Assembly: GCA_964640665.1 (NCBI GenBank)
Contig: CAZXHT010000004.1
Span: 73,141-137,140, forward strand
Reading direction: 5' to 3'
DNA: 64,000 nucleotides
Source of the DNA: DATKYQ01 sp964640665
Lineage (GTDB): Bacteria; Myxococcota; B64-G9
Shown piece after piece: positions 32,985 through 42,167 of this stretch; the stretch's first letter is position 1; every line of letters begins with the position of its first letter. Below the pieces are notes generated by a model. The model was not told where the DNA came from. It was given only the letters and a program-made list of their open reading frames with translations, and searched no databases. The position numbers were made by a program, and so were the translations under genes.

Positions 32985-35069
32985 TTACCAGACGTTACAG
33001 CGTTCGGCGCGTACCATGTTGTCACCCGCCTTGCAGTTGAAGGCCTTGGCGAAATCCGGCAGGTTCGATAGCGGACCATCGACCCGCCACTTCGGCGGTG
33101 AGTGTGGATCGAGCACCACCCGGCGACGGGCCTCCTCGGGGCGCATCTTCGCACACCACACCTGGGCGGCGGCCAGGAAGAACTGTTGCTCGGCGCTGAA
33201 GCCACCGACCGGCGCCTCGGGAGGCTTACCCTTGTGCGAAGCCCGATAGGCGGCCATGGAAAGCTTCAGGCCTCCGAGGTCGGCGATGTTCTCGCCCAGG
33301 GTCAGTTTGCCGTTGAGCTTGACGTCATCCACCGCGACATAGCTTGAAAACTGCGCCTCTATGCAGGCCGTGCGCTGCTCGAATTTCTTGCCCACAGACG
33401 GGCTCCACCAGTCGTGCATGTTGCCGGCGCCGTCGAACTTGCGTCCATGGTCGTCGAAGCCGTGAGTCAACTCGTGGCCCATCACGAATCCGATCGCGCC
33501 GTAGTTCACAGCGTCGTTGGCTCCGCTGGTGTAGAAGGTCGGCTGCAGGATGCCGGCCGGAAACACCATTTCGTTGAGTTGTGGATTGTAGTAGGCGTTC
33601 ACCGTCGGCGGAGTCATTCCCCACTCGCTGCGGTCTACCGGCTGGCCGATCTTGGCCAGATCGCGCCGGGTCTCGAAGCTAGTTGCCGCAAGCAGGTTTT
33701 TCAGAAACGATGCCCGGGTGACGGTCAGCGAGGAATAGTCGCGCCATTTGGAAGGGTAGCCGATTTTATTGTCGATCTTGGCAAGCTTTTGCAAGGCCTT
33801 TTGCCTGGTGGCCTCGTCCATCCAGTCAAGCGTCGTCAGGTTGGTCTGCTGGGCCCGCTGGATGTTGCGAATAAGCTGCAGGGCCTTGTCCTTGGCGTCA
33901 CCTTTGAACCAGCGCCGGACAAAAGCTTGACCGAGGGCCTCGCCCAGCAGGCGATCGGTCATCCGGGTGCAATGTTTCCAGCGCGGTTCGAGGGTTTTCT
34001 GGCCGGTGAAGTTCTTAGACTGGAAGGCGAAGCGCTCGTCAACGAATGCCTTGGGCAGCGCCCGGGACTGGGCCATGCCGTCCAGCACCCGCCAGCGCAG
34101 GTAGGCTCGTAACGTCTTTAGCGGTGTTTGCTTTGCCAGTATTCCAAGCTGTGTCATGGCCTTGGGTGTGCTGATTGAAAAATCATCCACTTTCGGCGCG
34201 CCGAGCGCCGCCAGGTACGCCTGCCAGTCGAAGGGGGCGCTCATCTTCTGCAACCCTGCCAAATCTCTCGGATTGTAGATCCTCTCCGGCGAGCGCATCT
34301 CGGTTCGTGTCCAGTGGGAGGCGGCCATGGTCTTCTCGAGTTCAAAAACGGCTTCGGCCTCGGGCTTGGCTTGTGCAGCCTGTATGCCTGAAAGAGTCAG
34401 CATGTGCTCGAGATAAATCTTGAAGTTCTTGCGGATCTCGGCGCTTTTGGGGTCGTCCTTCAGGTAGTAGTCGCGATCGGGAAGCGACAGTCCTTCCTGG
34501 AAGATGCCGGCAATCACCAGGGTCGAATCCTTGAAGTCTTGCATCGAGAAGAAGTTGAACATGGCTCTGACGCCTGCTGCGTGCAGCCGGCCGACGGCGC
34601 TGGCCAGGGAGGCCTGATTTTTAACTGCATCGAGCTTGGCCCACTCAGCCGTAAGATCGGCGAGCCCGGTCTTTTCTATGCCGGCCTGATCCATACAGGC
34701 GGCGAAAAAGTCGCCCACTTTGTCACCAAAGCGATCCTGCGGCTCGTACTTGCCGGCCGCGGCGGCGGTCAGGATATCGTGCAACTTGTTCAGGTCGCTT
34801 TCAGCAAGTTGGTCGAAGCGTCCCCAGCGCGACTTGTCGGCCGGGATCTCGTTTGCCGCTATCCAGCCGCCGCAGGCGAAGGCATAGAAGTCGTCGCACG
34901 GGTCGGCCTGGCGATCAATGGCAGTGACGTCGATGCCGGGATCGGCAGGCTTTGGGGCGAACTCCTGTTGGCCGGCAGCCGCCTGTGGAGATGGCGCGCT
35001 CGGCTGCGAAGTGGCGCAGGAAGAAAGAAATAACTGCGAAAAGGCAAATATCAGGAAAATTCTGAACAT
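32985..35069 (-). CDS. M13 (neprilysin/PepO) family metalloendopeptidase, lipoprotein
   Basis: The protein has 694 residues with lipobox LFLSSC (C18), preceded by AGGAG. The M13 pattern is complete: DDFYAFACGGW near residue 60, NAYYNP, the zinc motif HELTH near residue 530 (GHELTHGFDDHGRKFD), the glutamate in GENIADLGG, and the C-terminal CNVW typical of the family. M13 enzymes cleave short peptides and act outside the membrane. Here the lipid anchor places it at the outer membrane or cell surface. It is upstream of the membrane DUF362 gene, with an 11-bp gap, so the two may be co-transcribed, although no shared role is evident. Confidence 0.95.
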   Translation of the reverse strand: MFRIFLIFAFSQLFLSSCATSQPSAPSPQAAAGQQEFAPKPADPGIDVTAIDRQADPCDDFYAFACGGWIAANEIPADKSRWGRFDQLAESDLNKLHDILTAAAAGKYEPQDRFGDKVGDFFAACMDQAGIEKTGLADLTAEWAKLDAVKNQASLASAVGRLHAAGVRAMFNFFSMQDFKDSTLVIAGIFQEGLSLPDRDYYLKDDPKSAEIRKNFKIYLEHMLTLSGIQAAQAKPEAEAVFELEKTMAASHWTRTEMRSPERIYNPRDLAGLQKMSAPFDWQAYLAALGAPKVDDFSISTPKAMTQLGILAKQTPLKTLRAYLRWRVLDGMAQSRALPKAFVDERFAFQSKNFTGQKTLEPRWKHCTRMTDRLLGEALGQAFVRRWFKGDAKDKALQLIRNIQRAQQTNLTTLDWMDEATRQKALQKLAKIDNKIGYPSKWRDYSSLTVTRASFLKNLLAATSFETRRDLAKIGQPVDRSEWGMTPPTVNAYYNPQLNEMVFPAGILQPTFYTSGANDAVNYGAIGFVMGHELTHGFDDHGRKFDGAGNMHDWWSPSVGKKFEQRTACIEAQFSSYVAVDDVKLNGKLTLGENIADLGGLKLSMAAYRASHKGKPPEAPVGGFSAEQQFFLAAAQVWCAKMRPEEARRRVVLDPHSPPKWRVDGPLSNLPDFAKAFNCKAGDNMVRAERCNVW

Positions 35070-35129
35070 AATAGACTCCTGGAAAAGGTTCGACGATCGT
35101 TGTTGGCGTACCTCAAACTGGCGCCGTTG

Positions 35130-35951
35130 TCACGCTTGCAGTCTGGTCATTATCTCATCGCCAATCAGTACAGGACCGTGGCCGGGAAAGACCGCCTGGA
35201 TCTCGAGCGCCGAAATCCGAGCCTGGGTGTTGAGATAGGCGGCCGGGGCCGACATGAGAGTGTTCCACTCGCCGCCTTGGAAGTTGCGTACCGTGTCTCC
35301 GGCCACCAGCAGGCCTCCTGCTGAATGATACAGGCATATGGCGTCGTCGGAGTGGCCGGGTGTCTCGAGTGCCACCCAGCCCGGCAACCCGGGCACCTCC
35401 TGGCCGTCACGCAAAGTGGCTGTAAGCGGCGCCCTGAATGGATTGCGGCTCCAGGGAAAGCCGAACCTGAAGCCGCCGGGAATGTCCTGGCGTGCGAACA
35501 GCGGAAGTCCCTGCCAGAGCCATACCAAAAATCCCATCTTTATTGGCACCCTGCGGATGAACCTCAGACGCCGGCCGGACTCGACGTAAGTGCGCGCCAC
35601 CTGGCCGAGGCCGATGCCCGCCCCGAACCGTTTCGCGGCCGCATCGATGCCCATGATGTGATCAAAATGCAGGTGAGTGGGCACAACCAGGCTGACCGGC
35701 TTTCCCAGCCATTCGACAGCCGCCGCGATACGCGGCAGATCTGAGATCGAACCCAGGTCTGCCAGCACCAGGCTGTCGGGCCCTTCGATGATCTGAGTGA
35801 CGCAGTAGCGGCCGGGAACCGAGAGCACCCTGCCGCCGCCGGCTTCGACCAGCGTCAGGCCGGCAGGTCCGGCCGGAGTGAACCAGCGGGCCAGCACGGG
35901 CGGCCTCGGATTCGAGAGCGGTGGAGATAGTATTTTGAGCGCAGCCAACAC
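35130..35951 (-). CDS. metallo-beta-lactamase-fold hydrolase
   Basis: The GTG at 35951 (273 residues) is chosen because GGAGG lies seven bases before it; the frame is open to 35978. The metal-binding motifs are THLHFDH, a later histidine in ETPGHSDD, the aspartate in AGDTV and the histidine in FPGHGP. These hold two metal ions in MBL-fold hydrolases such as glyoxalase II and lactonases. No signal peptide is visible, so it acts in the cytoplasm. Substrates of the superfamily are too diverse to name one. The gene stands alone upstream of the M13 gene, with about 60 bp between them. Confidence 0.88.
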   Translation of the reverse strand: MLAALKILSPPLSNPRPPVLARWFTPAGPAGLTLVEAGGGRVLSVPGRYCVTQIIEGPDSLVLADLGSISDLPRIAAAVEWLGKPVSLVVPTHLHFDHIMGIDAAAKRFGAGIGLGQVARTYVESGRRLRFIRRVPIKMGFLVWLWQGLPLFARQDIPGGFRFGFPWSRNPFRAPLTATLRDGQEVPGLPGWVALETPGHSDDAICLYHSAGGLLVAGDTVRNFQGGEWNTLMSAPAAYLNTQARISALEIQAVFPGHGPVLIGDEIMTRLQA

Positions 35952-36033
35952 GTCATTGCCTCCATCGGTCAAGCGCACAGGTCAACTTGATCCCTATACG
36001 AATGGGAAATAGGATGCAAACGGGAGACATTTG

Positions 36034-36351
36034 GTGGAAGCGCGTTATAAACGTATGGTTTCAGGCATGCGGCGCAAGTCCGAGGAGGGTGCTACCTATG
36101 GCGGCGGCCGGTCCTATGTTCTCTATATCATCGAATGCAGTGACGGATCGTTCTACACCGGGGTGACCAATGACATCGAGCGCCGGCTCGGCGAGCACAA
36201 TGCCGGCAAGGCCTCCAAGTACACACGCACCCGCCTCCCGGTCGAGCTGCGCTACACGGAAAACTGCGCAGACCGGGCCGCGGCCCTGGCGCGCGAGTGC
36301 CAGGTGAAAAGGCTGTCGCGTAAAGAAAAAGAGCGCCTGATCTCAGGCTAA
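36034..36351 (+). CDS. GIY-YIG domain protein (UPF0213-like)
   Basis: The protein has 105 residues from a GTG at 36034, seven bases after GGGAG; a TTG at 36031 and ATGs at 36055 and 36067 are alternatives. The domain begins YVLYIIECSDGSFYTGVT, containing the GIY-like (LYI) and YIG-like (YTG) strands, followed by NDIERRLGEHN with the conserved arginine, and a C-terminal helix rich in lysine. Single-domain GIY-YIG proteins of this type are small and common in bacteria, and their cellular role is unclear although they keep the nuclease fold. No partner gene is adjacent. A terminator-like hairpin is found at 36524-36542. Confidence 0.85.
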   Translation: MEARYKRMVSGMRRKSEEGATYGGGRSYVLYIIECSDGSFYTGVTNDIERRLGEHNAGKASKYTRTRLPVELRYTENCADRAAALARECQVKRLSRKEKERLISG

Positions 36352-36523
36352 TAAAATCACTAACTGTCTGCTCAAGATATTTTCTTCGCGTTGCTTGCCA
36401 TCGCAAAGCACTCACGATGAAAATCGGCATCCATCATGATTCAAGCGTGGTTGTTTGACAAGAGCAATCCGTGCTGTAGAGGTTTTCAGTGATTACCGGA
36501 GAGATCGCAGAAACACCTCCCCC

Positions 36524-36542
36524 CGGCCGGTAGGCCGTTTTT
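36524..36542 (+). terminator. short GC hairpin followed by a T-run
   Basis: CGGCC (36524-36528), loop GGTA, GGCCG (36533-36537) and TTTTT (36538-36542). The stem is only 5 bp, so this is a modest intrinsic terminator. It is about 170 bp after the GIY-YIG gene. The rest of the 288-bp space 36352-36639 holds no gene I can support, apart from the repeat at 36566-36608 and a TTGACA at 36455-36460. Confidence 0.4.
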
Positions 36543-36565
36543 GCCGTGATCGATTCTCAGAGTAT

Positions 36566-36608
36566 ACTACGAAATCATTGGGTTATTTTATGGTGTTCGA
36601 TCAGTTTC
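36566..36608 (+). repeat. dispersed about 43-bp repeat, copy 1
   Basis: Starts ACTACGAAATCATTGG and ends TTCGATCAGTTTC. It is nearly identical to 56956-56997 (about 90% with one single-base gap). It ends 31 bp before the 3' end of the PEGA lipoprotein gene, in the antisense orientation to it. Role unknown. Confidence 0.7.
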
Positions 36609-36639
36609 GGGATAGGAACTTGGCTAGACCCGTTGCGCC

Positions 36640-38790
36640 TCACCTGATCAGAATGAAGTGGGCGGTGGTCTTCTTACCGCTTTGAACCGTGACGGTCTTC
36701 TCGGCAGGCTGGTAGCCTTCAAACTTCACCTCGACCTTATAGGTTCCGGTTTTTACATTTCCCTCGACCGGAGTCACCCCGGCTCTCTTGTTATCGATCA
36801 ACACAATGGCTCCGGGTGGCTCGGTTTCAATTGACAATCTGCCTAGTGGACTCTTTTTCAGATTGTAAGCGACTTCGATCTTTTCTACGCCGGTGATCTC
36901 CACGGTCTTCTCGATCTCAATATAGCCTTCCAGGGTTGCCTTTACCTGGAGCTTGCCGATCCGCACATTAGTGGTCAGCGGTGACTTGCCTGCTTCCAGG
37001 CCGTCGATCAAGACCGTGGCGCCCGGCGGCTCGGTGCGCACGACCAGGGTTCCTGGACACAGGTCGCGCAGCAGTTCTTCCGCCTTCGGCTTGTATGGAT
37101 TGTTGTCGGGGTATTTCCCCAGGAACTTCTTCAGCACGGCCACCCGGATCGTATGATCCCTACTGCCATCTATAGCGATCCTCTGGACCTTCTGCCATGT
37201 CGTGTCCAGCTTCTCTCGGTATTTTTCCTCTTGCTCTATATCGGGCGCCACCTTGTTCAGGAAAGTGTTCAGATCGTCCTCTTTCTCCGTCGGAGGAGAC
37301 TCTGCGACTTCCGTCGACTGCGGAGCCACCTCCGCAGACGGTGAGGTAGGTAAGGTCTCGGAAGTGGGTGGTGCTGGTGTAGAGGGGGGTGCTGCCGGAG
37401 CGGAAGGAACGCCGTCTTTTGTCGAGACGGCCTTTGGTCCGGGTAATTTAGTCATATCCGGCGCATAAGGGGCGCTGTTTTCTTCGAACACGCCTCGGGG
37501 GCCTGACAGGACGTCGGCATCGCCGAAAAGAGAAATATCTTTATACGCCACGCCGCTCTTGGAATAAGCGATACCCCGACCTGCACGCTCCTCCCATGTC
37601 AGCGTGATCATCGGATTGCTGAACAGGCTTCCGATGTCTTCCAGGGCTTGGAATGTAAGACCGAGTGAGATGCGGCCGGTAGCTGTCTGGTAGTACAGGT
37701 CGCCGGAGGGAATGAACGGAACGGGAGCGGAGCTATTCACAGTCACGGATCCAACGTTTACGGACGCCATGGAGTAACCGCTGAAACCGCCGAGTTGGGC
37801 CCCAAAATGTTGTCCAATGGGAAAGTCCAGGTTCGCCCTGGCTCCGATTTGTATAAATGCCATATTGATATCCGACATGATCATTATAGTTCCCATGAGC
37901 TGCGGGCCGGCGAAAATGGTCAGACCGGGCGAGAGCACGTTGCCATCGTCGTCGCGGTTCATTCCGGAATATCCTAATCCAGCATAAAGCATTTCCGTCA
38001 TAATGAGTGCGGTTTCGCCTGACATCCTAAGGCCACCTAAACCAACACCATATGCGAATGTCGAGTACTTGTTTATTGTTGTCTCGGAATAGTTAGCAAA
38101 TGCGCCTTTGGCGTCTCCTAACATCAGGGTTACGCCCGTGTATGTGTCTTTTTCCTTGGTGCCCCACATGACCCGGCCTGTTGCCTCCAGACCTTCGCTG
38201 GACGGCGCCATTGGCAGCAAGGGCCCGTGTTCGACCGGCTCGTCGATAACAGCCGAGTCCCCTAGAACCGTGACATCAGCCCCCCCAAGGAAGGCCATCG
38301 CCTCGGCGTGATATAGCAAGTGGTCCGTCAGATCATACAGCGCCCGCGTGTACAGGGACATTACTGCCGAGCTGTCGCCGGAGGGGGCGTTGATGGAATG
38401 CTCCAGCCTTATCAACTTGGACTTACCCGATCTCAGCAGGATGAAATCCGCCGCCAGGCCCAGGGATACTTTTTTCGGCCTGATGAGGCGGGCATTCTTC
38501 ACCAAGAGCACCACCGGTCGGGAATCGTCTCTGGACCCCTGGCCCAGTCTTTCCCTGAGCACCTTCTCCAGTGCCTGGTTGGGAGGCAGGGAAAGCGTTC
38601 TGGCATCATATTTGATCAGGCCGTCACCGGCCTCCTCGACTGGAGCCAAGTACACCTGGTTCCAGGCCTCGGGCGTTTTGGAAGCCTCCCGCTTGTCGAC
38701 CGGCAGCAGCACATAACCTGCACAACCGGCAAGCCATGCCGAAGCCCCTAGTAGAACAATTGCTCGAATGACCGACTTGCACGTTTTCAC
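36640..38790 (-). CDS. lipoprotein with N-terminal unknown domain, barrel-like middle and two PEGA domains
   Basis: The protein has 716 residues from a GTG with GGAGG upstream; lipobox WLAGC (C23). Residues about 40-190 resemble a soluble domain with VVLLVKNARL and LTDHLLYHAEA segments. About 200-420 is glycine- and aromatic-rich with alternating strands (a barrel-like or beta-rich region). A proline/alanine-rich linker leads to two PEGA domains at about 578-640 and 649-710, each with the TEPPGAxVLIDG signature. PEGA domains occur in surface lipoproteins of many high-GC bacteria and are usually thought to contact the cell surface or peptidoglycan. It lies 93 bp after the gene at 38884 on the same strand and the two may form an operon. 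Confidence 0.78.
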   Translation of the reverse strand: MKTCKSVIRAIVLLGASAWLAGCAGYVLLPVDKREASKTPEAWNQVYLAPVEEAGDGLIKYDARTLSLPPNQALEKVLRERLGQGSRDDSRPVVLLVKNARLIRPKKVSLGLAADFILLRSGKSKLIRLEHSINAPSGDSSAVMSLYTRALYDLTDHLLYHAEAMAFLGGADVTVLGDSAVIDEPVEHGPLLPMAPSSEGLEATGRVMWGTKEKDTYTGVTLMLGDAKGAFANYSETTINKYSTFAYGVGLGGLRMSGETALIMTEMLYAGLGYSGMNRDDDGNVLSPGLTIFAGPQLMGTIMIMSDINMAFIQIGARANLDFPIGQHFGAQLGGFSGYSMASVNVGSVTVNSSAPVPFIPSGDLYYQTATGRISLGLTFQALEDIGSLFSNPMITLTWEERAGRGIAYSKSGVAYKDISLFGDADVLSGPRGVFEENSAPYAPDMTKLPGPKAVSTKDGVPSAPAAPPSTPAPPTSETLPTSPSAEVAPQSTEVAESPPTEKEDDLNTFLNKVAPDIEQEEKYREKLDTTWQKVQRIAIDGSRDHTIRVAVLKKFLGKYPDNNPYKPKAEELLRDLCPGTLVVRTEPPGATVLIDGLEAGKSPLTTNVRIGKLQVKATLEGYIEIEKTVEITGVEKIEVAYNLKKSPLGRLSIETEPPGAIVLIDNKRAGVTPVEGNVKTGTYKVEVKFEGYQPAEKTVTVQSGKKTTAHFILIR

Positions 38791-38883
38791 GGCAATAACA
38801 CCTCCGTCGGGAAACAGAACATGAGAGATCCGGAAGCTCTCTACGGACCAGAGGGCCTATTCGCGTCTTTTTATCTATTTGTG

Positions 38884-40479
38884 CTAGAAGCACAGGAGAA
38901 CACCCAAAGACAAGTCAATAGCCAACTCCGGATCCGTATCGCTGCCGCCGGTAATAATGATTGGGTTTGTGAAGTAGCGCCCGGCGGCTTTCAAATACAG
39001 CGAGAACTCGGGCATGAAGTAATACTCCAGACCGAGCACGGCGTCACCGCCAAGTCCAATCGGAGGGCTCCCCCTGTGACTCTCGCCGACCGTGTAAACA
39101 CCGACGCCACCCCTGAGGCCCATGGTGAAAACCAGACTATTTGCGTACCACTTCTTCTTGACTCCCGCCAACAGGTGAATCAGGGCGACCTGGTCACCCC
39201 AGGGAGCCTCGCCGAGGAAAAGAACATCGCTCTCGAAAGAAAGGTATACCTCGGGCAGCTCGACCCAATCGGCTATGTCCCAGTCGACGAAGAAACCCGC
39301 ACCGGGGTACGATGTCATTCCCTGCTCCTTGCCAAGCAGATCGTACAGCCCTAGCTCCAATATGCCGTGTAGGCCCATGGACAAGCCTACCATCGGGTGC
39401 TCGACCAGCAACTCCCCGCCCACGATGCCGCGACTTTCCTTTATTTTCTCGGCATAGCTAGGGGTCCCGGCACCCGTCCCCCTGGCATGGCCCACCTTGC
39501 GTACCTTTACGTATCCCAGGTGGTAAATCTGTCCGGCCATACCGAATTCGTTCACATCGTAGGTGTCGTCCAACCCCACTCCTTCCGCCTTACCAAGCAT
39601 GAACTCGATGCCGTCGCTCAAGACGCTGATTACCGGTGTGAGCAGTTGAAAAACGGGAATCTTTTTCATCTCCTTGGACAGCCACTTGCCAAGGTCGCCG
39701 GCGGCCTTTTCGACGGCCGCAGCCGACGTGTAGGAATCCATGTCCGATAAGGCCTTCTTGTATTCAGACAGCTGTTTCTTGTACGCCCCGATCGTCTGCA
39801 TGTCTGAGCCGGAACGAGGCGGTCTGGGGGGAGTCGGATAGGCGAAAGACGCTTCGGCGGAATCGACTTGTATTTTCTTCAGTATCGAGTAGCCGGGCTT
39901 GATATCGTCCAGGAGATTCATATGGTAGAAAGTAACAGTTGCGTTCAACTCGGTCTTCATGCCCGCTTCGCCCGGCACGCACCGGTTGGCCAACGCCAAG
40001 ACAACGTTTGTCGAACAGACGTATTTTCCCACGCTGAACAGGGTGACTCGAACTTGATATGCGTAGGCCGAATTCATGATACGTTTCACATCGTCGGCGT
40101 ATACCCTGGCCGCCTTGAACCTCGTATCGAATTCCGCCTCAGAGGCTGAGCGATCCATGGCTCGCCTTTTTACGTAGTCACGCAACTCGCGAATGAACTG
40201 ATCGATCGTCTGCGTGCTGGATATCTTTACCTCGTTGTAGTCGAACCTCTCGATTTCAATCTCTCTGCGTATGGCTCGTTCGATGGCACGCAGGTAGGGT
40301 TCGTCGACGATAACCCCCCGATCGGCCTTGATGCCTAGATAGCTTATGGACTTGCGCAGGTACTTCGCCTGCGTCTCGTCGTCAGACAGCTTCTCGATCT
40401 TGGTCTCGGCTCCCCGGCAGGGCCGGGAAACGGTCATGATTCCGACGCTGACGAGAAAGGACAAAATGAGTCTTGACAT
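38884..40479 (-). CDS. exported protein with C-terminal outer-membrane-barrel-like region
   Basis: The ATG at 40479 has GGAGAAAG upstream and gives a good signal peptide (531 residues); an earlier in-frame ATG at 40530 would add 17 residues before it. The N-terminal half (about 30-330) is helical and charged, with motifs of unknown meaning. The C-terminal half (about 340-531) is rich in alternating aromatic strands, glycines and surface loops and ends in LLCF, consistent with a beta-barrel whose last residue is aromatic. It is probably an outer-membrane protein. It sits divergently from the FHA sigma-54 activator gene and upstream of the PEGA lipoprotein gene. No family was recognised. Confidence 0.65.
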   Translation of the reverse strand: MSRLILSFLVSVGIMTVSRPCRGAETKIEKLSDDETQAKYLRKSISYLGIKADRGVIVDEPYLRAIERAIRREIEIERFDYNEVKISSTQTIDQFIRELRDYVKRRAMDRSASEAEFDTRFKAARVYADDVKRIMNSAYAYQVRVTLFSVGKYVCSTNVVLALANRCVPGEAGMKTELNATVTFYHMNLLDDIKPGYSILKKIQVDSAEASFAYPTPPRPPRSGSDMQTIGAYKKQLSEYKKALSDMDSYTSAAAVEKAAGDLGKWLSKEMKKIPVFQLLTPVISVLSDGIEFMLGKAEGVGLDDTYDVNEFGMAGQIYHLGYVKVRKVGHARGTGAGTPSYAEKIKESRGIVGGELLVEHPMVGLSMGLHGILELGLYDLLGKEQGMTSYPGAGFFVDWDIADWVELPEVYLSFESDVLFLGEAPWGDQVALIHLLAGVKKKWYANSLVFTMGLRGGVGVYTVGESHRGSPPIGLGGDAVLGLEYYFMPEFSLYLKAAGRYFTNPIIITGGSDTDPELAIDLSLGVLLCF

Positions 40480-40651
40480 GTCTTTCTCCGTAGAGTCTGC
40501 ACGACAAACCCATGGTTTTCCTGATGCCACATCGCCGGCTGAATGTCAATCGAGTGAAACGGGTTTGATCGATGCCAGTGGTCACGTTAGTGTTGCCAGC
40601 CTGTGGGGATTTGTATATCGTTATTCCTGAAACAACTCTTACAGGCTAAGC

Positions 40652-42046
40652 ATGCGGAAAATAGACGCTTCAGCCGGGAAAACGGGGCAAGTTGGACGTA
40701 CCGTCTACGTTCCAGACGGCGAGAGTTACAAGGTCCTTTTGAGCAGTCGCTTGATGGTCGTCAAGGGTGACGATCATGGTCATGAGTTGACGGTCGAGAA
40801 AGAGCGCGTGACCATCGGGCGCTCGGCCAGTTGCGATCTGGTGCTAAGCGATCCTGCGGTCTCCAGCCTGCACGCCGAATTAATCACCGAGGAACATGGG
40901 CGGCTGGTCAGGGACTTAGACAGCAAGAACGGCGTCTATTTCATGGGCCACCGTGTCAACGAGCTATACCTGCAACCGGGATCGTGCTTCCAGATCGGCA
41001 AAGATCAGCTACGATTCGATCCGCTGGACGAAGAGCGCAAGATTCCCTTCAGTCGCCGCGATCACTTCGGCCAGGCACTGGGGCGTTCGGTGAAGATGCG
41101 CGAGATCTTCGCCGTTCTCGAAAAGGCGGCCACCTCCGAGCTGCCTGTGCTGCTGTGCGGCGAGACCGGCACGGGCAAGGAGTTTCTGGCTTCGGCCATA
41201 CACAATTATTCGTTGCGCAAGAAGCGGCCATTCATCGTGCTCGACTGCGGGGCGCTGGCTTCGGGGACTGTGGAGAGCACTCTATTAGGGCACGAGCGCG
41301 GAGCCTTCACCGGCGCCGAGGATGCCCACCAGGGAGTTTTCGAGCAGGCCGACGGCGGAACGCTGTTCATCGACGAGGTGGGGGACTTGCGCCCGGATCT
41401 GCAGCCCAAGCTGCTCAGGGCGCTGCAGGAACAGGAGATCAAGCGGATCGGCTCCGTCGGGATGCGCAAGGTGGACGTGCGCGTGGTGGCCGCGACCAAC
41501 CGCGACCTGCACCGGCTGGTGGACGAGGGCATATTCCGCGAGGATCTGCTCTACCGCCTGTCGGTGTTCGAGGTTCAGGTGCCGCCGCTGCGAGAGCGCC
41601 TGGATGATATTCCCTTTCTTGCTGAGCACTTCTTGGCGGAAGGGAACCAGGTTCGCGGGCAGTTCGGTCAGGATCCAGTGCGCCTCGACGAGGAAGCCCT
41701 CGATCTTCTCAACGCGCACCCCTGGCCGGGAAACGTGCGCGAGCTGCGCAACGTAATCGAGCGAACGGTCTACCTGGCCGAGGGGGAGGTCGTCGGACGC
41801 CACAATCTGATGATGGACATGCTCAACCCCGACAGCGGGCAGCTCATGGCATTGGACCAGCTGGAACCCTATAAGATGGCCAAGGCCCGCCTGCTTGCGA
41901 AGTTCGAGCGCCGCTACCTGATAACTCTTTTGAAGATCAACCAGGGCAACCTGACCCGGGCCGCGAAACAAGCTGGCCTGGTAAGGCACCACCTCAGGGA
42001 CCTGTGCCGCAAATACGAAATTCCCTGTGGCCGCACGCATGACTGA
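40652..42046 (+). CDS. FHA-domain sigma-54-dependent transcriptional activator
   Basis: The protein has 464 residues. An FHA domain spans about residues 35-125 (IGRSASCDLVLSDPAVSSLHAEL, SKNGVYFMGHRV); FHA domains bind phosphothreonine, so the input is probably a Ser/Thr protein kinase. The AAA+ domain has Walker A GETGTGKE near 170, the GAFTGA loop at 217-222 and Walker B LFIDEVGDL near 240. A Fis-type helix-turn-helix ends the protein. FHA-linked activators are common in myxobacteria. It is divergent from the gene at 38884-40479, which is the natural target candidate, but no convincing sigma-54 promoter was found in the 172-bp intergenic space, only weak GG-N10-GC matches near 40511. Confidence 0.93.
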   Translation: MRKIDASAGKTGQVGRTVYVPDGESYKVLLSSRLMVVKGDDHGHELTVEKERVTIGRSASCDLVLSDPAVSSLHAELITEEHGRLVRDLDSKNGVYFMGHRVNELYLQPGSCFQIGKDQLRFDPLDEERKIPFSRRDHFGQALGRSVKMREIFAVLEKAATSELPVLLCGETGTGKEFLASAIHNYSLRKKRPFIVLDCGALASGTVESTLLGHERGAFTGAEDAHQGVFEQADGGTLFIDEVGDLRPDLQPKLLRALQEQEIKRIGSVGMRKVDVRVVAATNRDLHRLVDEGIFREDLLYRLSVFEVQVPPLRERLDDIPFLAEHFLAEGNQVRGQFGQDPVRLDEEALDLLNAHPWPGNVRELRNVIERTVYLAEGEVVGRHNLMMDMLNPDSGQLMALDQLEPYKMAKARLLAKFERRYLITLLKINQGNLTRAAKQAGLVRHHLRDLCRKYEIPCGRTHD

Positions 42047-42167
42047 ACCTTAGGCCATGGACTAAGCCTGCGACTCGCAACGGTGTCTGGTACGCATCGA
42101 ACACACATGGGGTTGCCGGCGGGCGATTGTCTAAAGAGCAAGTGATTGAATTTTTTGTGCAACATGT

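Noticed and set aside
40480..40651. Sigma-54 promoter upstream of the FHA activator or its divergent neighbour
   Set aside because: Only weak GG-N10-GC matches with several mismatches to the flanking consensus were found (near 40511 and 40560).
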